Below are positions 1-7,248 of a DNA stretch of 41,020 nt, piece by piece. This stretch comes from an uncultured Bacteroidota bacterium. GTDB lineage: Bacteria; Bacteroidota; Bacteroidia; Bacteroidales; VadinHA17. The stretch covers positions 1 to 41,020 of the forward strand of contig CAIJYD010000003.1 in NCBI GenBank assembly GCA_903824785.1, given 5' to 3'. A program made the translations under genes and the position numbers. Within the stretch, counting starts at the first letter, position 1; each line of letters opens with the position of its first letter. Under the pieces are notes generated by a model. That model saw only the letters and a program-made list of their open reading frames with translations. It was not told the DNA's origin and searched no databases.

Positions 1-128
1 AGAATCACCCTGTAAATTATGATGAAAATGAGGCAAAAAAGGATGTTAACTTAGGGTGGTCTTTGGCAGCCGGAAATGCATGGTCTTACGAAAACGATCT
101 AGGGTGGTCAATATGTCCGATTTTTCCA
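1..128. mobile_element. Possible end of an IS21-like insertion sequence (partial)
   Basis: The motif AGGGTGGTC occurs at 53-61 and again at 101-109, a spacing of 48 bases, and a plausible terminal CA dinucleotide lies at 127-128. Repeated short boxes near a terminus that ends in CA are typical of IS21-family ends. No transposase gene is visible because the window starts here. The neighbouring minus-strand reading frame (86-256) changes from protein-like to meaningless where this segment begins, which fits an insertion junction near 128. The family assignment is inference from memory of IS21 ends; only the repeats and the junction are seen. Confidence 0.35.
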
Positions 129-256
129 CTAAAAGAAAAGAAAAACTTTTGTCCAGCATATTCTGTGGTATATTCTATACTATCATAACTACTTGGATAA
201 TCAACCGTTGGTGAATCCGTAATAAAACACTTTTGTGGTGCATTAATCATTCCCAT
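86..256 (-). pseudogene. 5' fragment of an unknown gene, apparently cut by an IS-like end
   Basis: A 56-codon frame opens with ATG at 256 (or an in-frame ATG at 250). It encodes a protein-like N-terminus with KCFITDSPTVDYPSSYDSIE near residues 9-28, then runs after about residue 42 into the IS-like terminus, where it stops at TAA 86-88. The single Cys followed by a Ser/Tyr/Asp-rich segment loosely recalls N-termini of small zinc-ribbon-like proteins, but I cannot name a family. The last 14 or so residues are probably IS-derived. It could also be an intact tiny gene, but the repeat-bearing 3' part argues against that. Confidence 0.35.
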
Positions 257-390
257 GGACACTCTTCTTTAATTTTAATAAATCAATTTTATTTATTGCC
301 ACTATTGCATTTAAATCTGTAAGTTGTTCTCATATTTAGTTTTAGACTAACTTTATGTAAATTTAACAATAATATTTCTTAACCAGATAA
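257..390. other. AT-rich intergenic region with a weak possible promoter
   Basis: This gap separates the minus-strand fragment from the plus-strand nuclease gene. A TAacTTTA box at 348-355 with a TTG at 324-326 is a weak match to the Bacteroidota TTTG/TAnnTTTG promoter and could serve the downstream gene. Nothing else is recognised. Confidence 0.3.
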
Positions 391-1110
391 ATGAAAATTA
401 TAACATGGAATATGGATTATTGGAAAAGAAGTTCTGAGCAAAGGGAACTTGGTTGGAATTATCTTGTAGATTCAATAAATCCAGAAATTGCTTTGCTACA
501 AGAAGTTGTGCCACCAGAAAAACATTTCGAAACACATAGTATTTTATACCATGAGATTGATAAAAAGCGAAAATGGGGAACTTCAATTATCGCTAAACAC
601 AAAATAGTTAAAGAGATTTACTTAAATAATACTTATCCTGGATCAACAGGATTAATTGTAGCAGAAATAAAGATCGCAGACAACTTCATTTTGACTGTCA
701 TTAATATTTATGGTCTGATTGATTCTGACGGATATGCATCGACAACATTGCACCACATTCTCTCCGATTTGACGCCAATTCTACACAATAATAAAAAGCA
801 AAATATTGTATTAGGTGGTGATTTTAATGTCTCTGAGCAGTTCGATTTGGTGTATAAAGATCAATATCCGTCTCATAAACTTGTATTCCAAAGGCTTGAG
901 GACTTTGGTCTGATAAATTGCACAAAAGAAATATACAAAGACCATATTCAAACTCATGTACACAGTAGAAGCACTTTCGAATGGCAGAACGATTACATAT
1001 TCGTGAATAAAAATGTCATGGAAAAAGTCATTGATTGTAAGGTGGTGAACAATCCGGAAATGTTAAATTTTAGCGACCACTATCCTGTATTCATAGATGT
1101 TCAGATATAA
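391..1110 (+). CDS. Endonuclease/exonuclease/phosphatase (EEP) family protein
   Basis: A 239-residue protein carrying the metal-dependent phosphoesterase signatures of the EEP superfamily (DNase I, ExoIII/AP endonuclease, sphingomyelinase, inositol phosphatase). Visible motifs are ITWNMDYW at residues 4-11, LLQEVV with Glu38 as likely metal ligand, GGDFNVS with Asp144 and Asn146, NDYIFV with Asp201, and the C-terminal SDHYPVF with Asp229-His230. The catalytic set is complete, so the enzyme is probably active. There is no signal peptide, so a cytoplasmic role on nucleic acid or another phosphodiester is inferred; the substrate cannot be read from sequence. It sits alone in the AT-rich accessory region. 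Small EEP proteins like this are often scattered in islands. The ATG is preceded by an AT-rich leader without a clear Shine-Dalgarno. Confidence 0.85.
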   Translation: MKIITWNMDYWKRSSEQRELGWNYLVDSINPEIALLQEVVPPEKHFETHSILYHEIDKKRKWGTSIIAKHKIVKEIYLNNTYPGSTGLIVAEIKIADNFILTVINIYGLIDSDGYASTTLHHILSDLTPILHNNKKQNIVLGGDFNVSEQFDLVYKDQYPSHKLVFQRLEDFGLINCTKEIYKDHIQTHVHSRSTFEWQNDYIFVNKNVMEKVIDCKVVNNPEMLNFSDHYPVFIDVQI

Positions 1111-1172
1111 GATCGATGAAAAGAAGTCCTGCATTTCTGTTCTTGTCGATCTTTACTCAGAATATAATTTAG

Positions 1173-1193
1173 TATATTTGATATTATCAAATA
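1173..1193 (+). promoter_or_regulatory. Promoter -7 box overlapped by a 19-bp palindrome
   Basis: TATATTTG at 1173-1180 matches the Bacteroidota -7 consensus TAnnTTTG. A 19-base inverted repeat with one central base (arms 1175-1183 and 1185-1193, core TTTGATA/TATCAAA) overlaps it and lies 17 bases before the lipoprotein ATG. No good TTTG box lies 19-21 bases upstream. The palindrome placement is what one expects of an operator, but the regulator is unknown. Confidence 0.45.
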
Positions 1194-1209
1194 CTTACAT
1201 AATTAAATC

Positions 1210-3234
1210 ATGAATAAAGTAATTAATAATCCTCTGGCAATAATTGTTATTTTTGCCATATTATTAATTGGATGCAAGAAAAAAGAAGAAGTTCCTGTAT
1301 TGACAACCACCGCTGTTTCCAATGTAACTGGAACTACTGCAACAAGTGGTGGAAACGTAACAAATGAAGGAAGTTCCACTGTAATAGGTCGTGGTGTCTG
1401 TTGGAGTACAGGCACAACACCTACAATAGCCGATAGCAAAACTTCTGATGGTGCAGGTGCAGGTAGTTTTACAAGTAATATAACAGGCTTAAATGGTGCA
1501 ACTAATTATTTTGTTCGGGCATACGCTACTAACAGCGCTGGAACTGGATATGGAATGGCGATGTCCTTTACTACGCTGGGGCAATCTCCAACTCCAACGG
1601 TTATGGCAGCAACTAATATTAATATATCAAGTGCTACATTGAATGGTAGCGTAAATGCTAACTATCTTTCCACTGTTGTAACATTTGAATATGGTGCAAC
1701 TACTGGTTATGGGAGTACCGTTACTGCCACCCAAAGTCCCGCAACTGGAAATACGGTTACCAATGTAAGTGCAGATATTACAGGTTTAGTGGTAGCAACT
1801 ATCTATCATTACAGAATAAAAGCAGTTAATTCTCTTGGAACAACCTATAGTAGTGATTTAACAATTACAACATTAGGTCAAGTTCCAACAGTCACAACTT
1901 TGGCAGCATCAAACATTACATTAGTGGGAGCGCAATTAAATGGCACAGTAAATGCTAACTATCTATCAACAGTTGTAACATTTGAATATGGTACAACTAC
2001 AAGTTATGGCAGTTCAATAACCGCTACACAAAGTCCTTTAGCGGGCGGATCAAATACAAATGTTTATGGTAATCTATCAGGTTTAACATCAGGAACAACT
2101 TACCATTACAGAATAAAAGCAGTAAATTCTCTTGGGACGACATATAGTAGTGATATATCATTCACAACATTAGGGAAAGTGCCATCAGTATCATTATTAA
2201 CAGCAACAAACATTACATTAGTAGGAGCGCAATTAAATGGAACGGTAAATGCAAACTATCTATCCACTGTTGTAACATTTGAATATGGCACAACTACAAG
2301 TTATGGGAGTAACGTTACTGCCACTCAAAGTCCATTAACAGGCGGATCAAATACTAATGTTAATACGGTTATTTCAGGATTGGCGGCAGGTGTGACATGC
2401 CATTTTAGAATAAAAGCAGTAAATTCTCTTGGTACATCTTATAGTAGTGATGGAACTTTCACAACATTGGGTCAAATTCCATCTGTTGCAATACTTGCAG
2501 CAACACCCTATATCTCCGGTGAAGCAATGCAATTTAATGGTATTGTGAATTCCAACTATTTATCCACGGCTGTAACTTTTGAATACGGTACATCCATTAG
2601 TTACGGGAATACCGTCACAGCCTTTCAAAGCCCAATAACTGGATCAACAAGTACAACCGTCAATGCTACTGTCACAGGATTAACGGTGGGTATAACTTAT
2701 CATTACCGAATAAAAGCAGAAAATTCTCTTGGAATATCATATAGTAACGATATGGCTTTCATTTATTTGTATTATGGCGCAACATTCCAGGGTGGATTAG
2801 TATTCTATGTCGATTCTACAGGACAGCACGGATTAGTCTGTGCTCCAAGTGACCAAAGTGCAGGTGCAGGATGGGGTTGTGTCGGAACATCTATTTCTGG
2901 TGCAAGTAGCCAAAGTATTGGATCTGGAAATCAAAATACAATTGCTATTGTAAATGGTTGCACCACCGTAGGAATCGCTGCTAAAATTTGTTTCGACTTA
3001 GATTTAAATGGTTACACTGATTGGTATCTGCCCTCTTTGGGAGAATTAACTTTAATGTCAAGATTGTATGGTTTAGGTTTAGTAGGTAGTTATCCTAATT
3101 ACTCTGAATATTGGAGTTCCAGTCAGGATGATGCGGTTAGAGCATGGGCATATATTTTTGCCACTAATAATAGTAGAGGGAACGTAAATCTCAAGGAATA
3201 CACTCTCTACGTACGGGCAGTTCGATCTTTTTAA
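1210..3234 (+). CDS. Repeat lipoprotein with Fn3-like repeats and C-terminal DUF1566 (Lcl) domain
   Basis: A 674-residue probable surface lipoprotein. A hydrophobic N-terminus ends in the lipobox LLIGC with Cys22, followed by KKKEE. Residues about 30-125 form one divergent Fn3-like unit, and about 125-520 hold four long repeats of 99-100 residues, each with NANYLSTVVTFEYG or a close variant and YHYRIKAVNSLG. The C-terminal 145 residues (from about 527) match the DUF1566/Lcl domain: GGLVFYVD, then DLNGYTDWYLPSLGEL, EYWSSSQ and a final YVRAVRSF. In known Bacteroidota proteins this layout is common for cell-surface lipoproteins of unknown ligand. Repeats 2 and 3 are nearly identical in DNA as well, indicating recent duplication. 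It is transcribed alone, with a palindrome over its predicted -7 box. The surface location is inference. Confidence 0.85.
   Translation: MNKVINNPLAIIVIFAILLIGCKKKEEVPVLTTTAVSNVTGTTATSGGNVTNEGSSTVIGRGVCWSTGTTPTIADSKTSDGAGAGSFTSNITGLNGATNYFVRAYATNSAGTGYGMAMSFTTLGQSPTPTVMAATNINISSATLNGSVNANYLSTVVTFEYGATTGYGSTVTATQSPATGNTVTNVSADITGLVVATIYHYRIKAVNSLGTTYSSDLTITTLGQVPTVTTLAASNITLVGAQLNGTVNANYLSTVVTFEYGTTTSYGSSITATQSPLAGGSNTNVYGNLSGLTSGTTYHYRIKAVNSLGTTYSSDISFTTLGKVPSVSLLTATNITLVGAQLNGTVNANYLSTVVTFEYGTTTSYGSNVTATQSPLTGGSNTNVNTVISGLAAGVTCHFRIKAVNSLGTSYSSDGTFTTLGQIPSVAILAATPYISGEAMQFNGIVNSNYLSTAVTFEYGTSISYGNTVTAFQSPITGSTSTTVNATVTGLTVGITYHYRIKAENSLGISYSNDMAFIYLYYGATFQGGLVFYVDSTGQHGLVCAPSDQSAGAGWGCVGTSISGASSQSIGSGNQNTIAIVNGCTTVGIAAKICFDLDLNGYTDWYLPSLGELTLMSRLYGLGLVGSYPNYSEYWSSSQDDAVRAWAYIFATNNSRGNVNLKEYTLYVRAVRSF
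1660..2760 (+). repeat. In-gene tandem repeat, four units of 297-300 bp
   Basis: The segment beginning ACTATC/T (encoding NYLSTVV or a variant) recurs at 1661, 1958, 2255 and 2555, giving periods of 297, 297 and 300 bases, all whole codons. Units 2 and 3 share long near-identical DNA stretches, while units 1 and 4 are more diverged. This allows copy-number change by recombination without frameshift. Confidence 0.9.
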
Positions 3235-3302
3235 TAAGTTATTAGCATAAGCAAAAATATTTATGATCATTAAATGATTGTCCTTGAAATAAAAAGAATA
3301 TT

Positions 3303-4370
3303 GTGAGATATTTTACTATTATACTTTGTTTTTCATTTCTGCTGATAATTAATCAAACAATGTGGGCAGATACCTTTTCTGCTCATAGCCAAAAGCATTC
3401 AGGGTTGATGTTAAAAAAATCTGATTCTACAGAGATACTTAACATAAAAAGAAAGACAGATACTGCGAATGTTAAAACATCAATAGATACTATTAATGTT
3501 AAGGTTTTTGGTATCAACCATAATAAAAAGGAAAAGAAAGATTACATTAATTTATTTCTTCCGATATTAACATTATTACTTGGCTTTTTTCTTAATCGTG
3601 GATATGAATACTTTGCTGAAAAAAGAAGAATAAAAAAAGATGGTGAAAGATGGATTGCAGAGTTACGAAGTCTTGAAGAACCATTGGATGCCCAAATATC
3701 ATCACTTAAAGAATTTCTAACAATTCATGAACAGGACAAGTTTGAAACACCTGAGATTAAAGTATTTCAAATACTGAATTGTGAAGTTTTTAAATCACTT
3801 GACAAGAGTAACTTATTAAAATATTTAGAAAGTCGGCATAAAGATTTTCCTAAAGCCATCCAGTTATCGAATAATTTCCATACTTATATAAGTGCAATAG
3901 CATTTTCATATGATGATATAACGAGGCGATTTAATGATTATTTAAATCAGGCATCTACGCATGTTGATTTGTTTAATGCGCATCTGCATCAAATGATGCA
4001 AAGTTTTGCTTTTTATGGTGTTATATTAGAAAAAAAGACAAATGAAAGTCCAACAAATAACGATACCTTCAGACAAATTCACGAATTGTTTAAAAAATAT
4101 ATTTATCCGCATACAGAGGATGGGGAAATCGACTTATTTTCTTTACAATCTAATTTTCTTAAGCCCCTTTTAGATATAATATCAGTTAACAGATTAGATG
4201 AAAATCTAAAAGAAATAAGTATCCATTCTTCCAACTGCAACTTGGAAATAAAAGCCGTAAGAGCAGAAAAAGAATATTTAATTAAAAATTTTACAAAAGC
4301 AATTGGACATTTAATGAAATTAAAAGAAAACTTGGTTACACTACTTGAAAAGTTAGAACAAAAATACTAA
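3303..4370 (+). CDS. Membrane-anchored protein of unknown function
   Basis: A 355-residue protein that I do not recognise. The GTG start keeps a clear signal-peptide-like N-terminus (FTIILCFSFLLII, then a possible cleavage near WADTFS). A second hydrophobic segment at about residues 79-95 (INLFLPILTLLLGFFLN) is followed by a basic, charged stretch (EKRRIKKDGERW). The rest is largely alpha-helical and Lys/Glu rich, suggesting a cytoplasmic helical or coiled-coil domain if the second segment spans the membrane. It lies 68 bases after the repeat lipoprotein on the same strand and could be co-transcribed, which would suggest an envelope role. The next ATG, at 3361, would remove the signal peptide, so GTG is preferred. 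No enzymatic motif is visible. Confidence 0.6.
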   Translation: MRYFTIILCFSFLLIINQTMWADTFSAHSQKHSGLMLKKSDSTEILNIKRKTDTANVKTSIDTINVKVFGINHNKKEKKDYINLFLPILTLLLGFFLNRGYEYFAEKRRIKKDGERWIAELRSLEEPLDAQISSLKEFLTIHEQDKFETPEIKVFQILNCEVFKSLDKSNLLKYLESRHKDFPKAIQLSNNFHTYISAIAFSYDDITRRFNDYLNQASTHVDLFNAHLHQMMQSFAFYGVILEKKTNESPTNNDTFRQIHELFKKYIYPHTEDGEIDLFSLQSNFLKPLLDIISVNRLDENLKEISIHSSNCNLEIKAVRAEKEYLIKNFTKAIGHLMKLKENLVTLLEKLEQKY

Positions 4371-4565
4371 ACGCACTATTAGTTAACACTTTGTCCTGAA
4401 TTCAGAAAGATTTTAAGATTATTACTTCACGTGAAAGACTAACAATGTGAAATAAGAGTAGTCAAACACTCTTTTTTTAATTAACCACGATCAATGATGG
4501 TCAATATTCCACATCTGTCCACAGCAAAGGTGAATCTCAGCAATTAAAACATGTACTGTTCGTTG
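4371..4565. other. Intergenic, convergent gap, no feature recognised
   Basis: This 195-base AT-rich gap lies between the end of the plus-strand membrane protein and the end of the minus-strand orphan pair. I see no convincing terminator hairpin, RNA or small gene in it. Confidence 0.5.
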
Positions 4566-4907
4566 TCATGATTTATCTGTTAGACTTATTAAATAATCCA
4601 ATGAAGCAATTTCCCACAAGCAGTATTCAATATCACCCTGCAAAAGCCATGAAATTTCATAGACCTGCCCTGTCCGCAAATTTTGAATCCTGAGGAAAAC
4701 AAACCCATCAGAATCCCAGACATGTAGAAGCCTAATTGGAAACGTTTTCTGACCTTCGCAGTACAAATATGGCATCCCTATTCTAAGTGTTTTATTAAGC
4801 GTCAGGATGCACGGTAGATTCAAATAAACAGTATGTTCGGGAAGATATGAAAGCAGTGGGTTGATATCACCTGGGGATTTTATAGTATGCTGTGATTGCT
4901 CTTTCAT
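4566..4907 (-). CDS. Hypothetical protein, second gene of an orphan pair
   Basis: A 113-residue protein with no family I recognise. It starts at ATG 4907, only five bases after the stop of the gene upstream, so the two are surely one transcript. It has no signal peptide or membrane segment. The middle (TLRIGMPYLYCEGQKTFPIR, then WDSDGFVFLRIQNLRTGQVYEIS) looks like alternating beta strands, and the C-terminus is acidic and hydrophobic (WLLQGDIEYCLWEIASLDYL). A small, mostly beta, cytoplasmic protein is the safest description. Normal codon use and the tight spacing support a real gene. Confidence 0.55.
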   Translation of the reverse strand: MKEQSQHTIKSPGDINPLLSYLPEHTVYLNLPCILTLNKTLRIGMPYLYCEGQKTFPIRLLHVWDSDGFVFLRIQNLRTGQVYEISWLLQGDIEYCLWEIASLDYLISLTDKS

Positions 4908-4912
4908 AAATA

Positions 4913-5302
4913 TCAGTAATTAAATTCCAGCAGGTCATGATTGTTGGCATTACTATTGATATCTTCAACCACCATATCTTTTAAATCCTGCCAGTTGATG
5001 AACAATACCTTTGGATCAGGATCATGTACATTGATTCTTATATGCCCTACCTGGTCCATTGCACAATCTCTATATTCAATGATAATTACTGGCTCTTCAA
5101 CTAAAATGTCCTGGATTTGGACTTTACCGAAAGTATCTGGAGTTATCATCAGAAATTCAGTGTCGGTTGCACCATCGCCTTCTCTCTTCCTGTGCAGAAA
5201 AACTTGTAGTTGTGGGCACATTATTGAAAACGGAGAAATGCCGTCAAGAAATTCTTCAGTGGCAGGACTAAATGGCTTGTTATGTAATTTTGTTTCTATC
5301 AT
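4913..5302 (-). CDS. Hypothetical protein, first gene of an orphan pair
   Basis: The reading frame is open from a TTG at 5425, but the first 41 codons lie in a GC-rich, odd stretch, so I choose the internal ATG at 5302, giving 129 residues beginning MIETKLHNKPFSP. The protein looks soluble, with FLMITPDTFGKVQIQDILVE and VLFINWQDLKDMVVEDI as beta/alpha-like parts. No family or motif is recognised. It is followed five bases later by the 113-residue partner. A two-gene cassette of this size can be a toxin-antitoxin, immunity or small phage-derived pair, but nothing in the residues supports one of these over the others. Confidence 0.5.
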   Translation of the reverse strand: MIETKLHNKPFSPATEEFLDGISPFSIMCPQLQVFLHRKREGDGATDTEFLMITPDTFGKVQIQDILVEEPVIIIEYRDCAMDQVGHIRINVHDPDPKVLFINWQDLKDMVVEDINSNANNHDLLEFNY

Positions 5303-5670
5303 GTAATGTACACATATTCTGGTATATATAGCCGTAACCCCCCCTCTGGCTGGCTGGGATACCAGGTCCTTCCAGGTGGCGTCTGTCCGGCAGAAACAAT
5401 ACCTGATCTCATTTCCTGATCCCAATAATAAATACTTAGGTATTTTTTTTTAGGATTTGTTTTATAAAAGTAAAAATCTAAGGCAAAAAAGAGCATACCT
5501 ATTTTTAAAAAGTATCAGAAAATTTACAAAAATTTCTGACTTATGTAAAAAGTTGATTTATAGATTTATATAAAATATTTTTTGAAATATTTTTGTTAAG
5601 ATAATAACTACTGTTATGATAAGTAATGTATCTGAATCCATCATGATCGTTCATAATTGGTTCATAAAAA
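5303..5670. other. Intergenic region with a GC-rich patch and a long AT-rich tract
   Basis: About 5330-5400 is clearly richer in G and C than the surroundings and contains the CCAGCCAGCCAG-like run on the minus strand just upstream of the orphan pair; it may be leader sequence or an extension of the gene. About 5440-5640 is very AT-rich with short A and T tracts. No RNA gene or promoter is convincing here. Confidence 0.4.
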
Positions 5671-5699
5671 AAGGTAACTAATTGATTATTAGTTACCTT
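5666..5699 (-). terminator. Rho-independent terminator of tRNA-Pro
   Basis: A perfect 12-bp stem (5671-5682 with 5688-5699) and five-base loop lies directly beyond the 3' end of the tRNA, and the minus strand continues into a T run (A's at 5666-5672 on the plus strand). Confidence 0.85.
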
Positions 5700-5700
5700 A

Positions 5701-5776
5701 TGGTCGGGGTGAGAAGACTCGAACTTCCGGCCTCGTCGTCCCGAACGACGCGCGCTGCCAACTGCGCCACACCCCG
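5701..5776 (-). tRNA. tRNA-Pro (anticodon CGG)
   Basis: A full cloverleaf is seen on the minus strand: acceptor CGGGGTG pairing with CACCCCG, a D arm closed by GCGC/GCGC, an anticodon stem CGTCG/CGACG with loop TTCGGGA giving anticodon CGG, and a T arm GGAAG/CTTCT with loop TTCGAGT. The discriminator is A and CCA is encoded (5701-5703). First base C with discriminator A is as expected for proline. A terminator follows at once. The gene borders an AT-rich accessory region on its 3' side, the usual face for integration of islands. Confidence 0.95.
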
Positions 5777-5841
5777 CTTTGGCCACCTTCGTCATAACAC
5801 CGGCGGCCTCTCCTTATCAATGAAAAATAACGACAGGATTA

Positions 5842-5875
5842 CAAAAATAACAAAATTTTATAATCATCTTACACA
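5842..5875 (-). promoter_or_regulatory. Probable promoter of tRNA-Pro
   Basis: On the minus strand TATTTTTG (5842-5849) is a perfect TAnnTTTG -7 box; an imperfect upstream box TGTG lies at 5872-5875 with a 22-base spacer. It is 66 bases before the mature tRNA 5' end, compatible with a short processed leader. Confidence 0.45.
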
Positions 5876-5963
5876 TCTTTTCATTTGTTAATCATACTTT
5901 CCGGACCAAATTATTATTCTGATTTTTTTCCTAACTTAACAGCTGATTTTACCCGTTTGCCTT

Positions 5964-7154
5964 ATGACTGAGAACAACCGCATTTCTTCAATAGACATCA
6001 TGAGGGGCCTGACCCTGGTACTGATGCTTTTCGTTAACGACCTTCATATGTCAGGCGTGCCTGCCTGGCTCGGACACAGAGCTGCCGATTTCGACGGAAT
6101 GGGCCTAGCCGACTGGGTTTTTCCCGGGTTCCTTTTTATGGTGGGTATGGCTATTCCTTTCTCCGTCGGAAACAGAATTACAAAAGGAGATGATTCATTC
6201 TCAATTGCAAAACATATAATTATAAGATCCGTAAGCCTCCTCATAATTGGTGTGCTTATGCTGAATTCAGGAAGGGTTAATCCGGAATTTACTGGTATGT
6301 CTAAAAACCTCTGGGCATTACTTATGTACACCGGCGTATTCCTTGTCTGGAATAAATACATTGAGAACGACAGAAATTTCTTTTCCATCGCAGGTCTCCG
6401 TCTGGTCGGAATAGCACTACTTGTGGCTCTTGTATTTAAATTCAACTCCGGGAAAATCGAAAACAACGGCTCTTTAATAACCAGCTGGTGGGGAATACTT
6501 GGCCTTATAGGATGGGGATATCTTGTCTCAGCTTTGATATACCTTGCACTCCGGAACAATATCCTGAATACTGTGGTGGCAGTAATGTTTTTCCTTGCTG
6601 TCAATATCCTTTCAAAACTTGATCTGCTTAATTTCCTCAACCCGGTTAAACCAATACTTGGAGTTATTATTGAAGGAAATGTTCCTCTGATAGTTCTTTC
6701 AGGATTACTTACAACCCTTATCCTGAAAAAATATTCCGGGAGTAATTTCAGGATGGCAATAATGATAATTGTTGGAATGGGCATTCTCAGCGTCGCTGCA
6801 GGTCTCTTCCTCAGAAACTGGTTCATTATTTCAAAGATACAGGCCACTCCAAGCTGGGGATTATTATGTAACGGTATAAGCATGCTGCTCTTCGCTTTGC
6901 TCTACTGGATAATAGATGTTAAAAAACATATCCGCTGGAGCTTCTTTCTGAAACCTGCCGGAGAAAATTCCCTTACCACTTACCTTGCCCCCGATATTGT
7001 TTATTACCTTATCTGGAGCACAGGAATCCCTGTTCTTTTCTACAAACAATCGGGCGCCCCCCTTATTGTTATTGCCGGGTCAATAGTATGGGCACTTCTG
7101 ATGGTCGGAATAACCGCCCTACTGGTAAAATTCAATATTAAACTGAAACTATAG
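5964..7154 (+). CDS. DUF5009 / heparan-glucosaminide N-acetyltransferase-like membrane protein (NagX type)
   Basis: A 396-residue polytopic membrane protein of the COG4299 group, relatives of human HGSNAT and bacterial NagX. The N-terminal signature is clear: SSIDIMRGLTLVLMLFVND at residues 8-26, then ADWVFPGFLFMVGMAIPFS at about 50-68. About ten hydrophobic segments follow, and the conserved C-terminal block GENSLTTYLAPDIVYYLIW is present. The family is proposed to transfer acetyl groups across the inner membrane, often to amino sugars; the substrate here is not known. Length is normal for the family. It converges with the GH92 gene, so shared transcription is excluded, although both could act on glycans. 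The ATG directly precedes the conserved N-terminus. Confidence 0.85.
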   Translation: MTENNRISSIDIMRGLTLVLMLFVNDLHMSGVPAWLGHRAADFDGMGLADWVFPGFLFMVGMAIPFSVGNRITKGDDSFSIAKHIIIRSVSLLIIGVLMLNSGRVNPEFTGMSKNLWALLMYTGVFLVWNKYIENDRNFFSIAGLRLVGIALLVALVFKFNSGKIENNGSLITSWWGILGLIGWGYLVSALIYLALRNNILNTVVAVMFFLAVNILSKLDLLNFLNPVKPILGVIIEGNVPLIVLSGLLTTLILKKYSGSNFRMAIMIIVGMGILSVAAGLFLRNWFIISKIQATPSWGLLCNGISMLLFALLYWIIDVKKHIRWSFFLKPAGENSLTTYLAPDIVYYLIWSTGIPVLFYKQSGAPLIVIAGSIVWALLMVGITALLVKFNIKLKL

Positions 7155-7248
7155 CTCCGGTATAGAATCACCTTTCTTAAGACATAGGCTCAATACTCTT
7201 GCGAAACAGCAACTTATCCTTCATCCAATTAAAGGAATGAGATCAAAG

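Noticed and set aside
1660-2760. CRISPR-like periodicity
   Set aside because: The period is 297-300 bases, in frame and coding, with no short identical repeats and unique spacers.
391-5425. Anti-phage defence island
   Set aside because: An EEP nuclease and a small orphan gene pair alone are not enough; no known defence effector, sensor or helicase is present.
5541-5891. Open frames on both strands across the tRNA
   Set aside because: They are read through tRNA-Pro and its terminator, which explain the sequence fully.
6044-6883. 279-codon minus-strand frame
   Set aside because: It is a mirror of the DUF5009 membrane protein gene, whose plus-strand product has clear family motifs.
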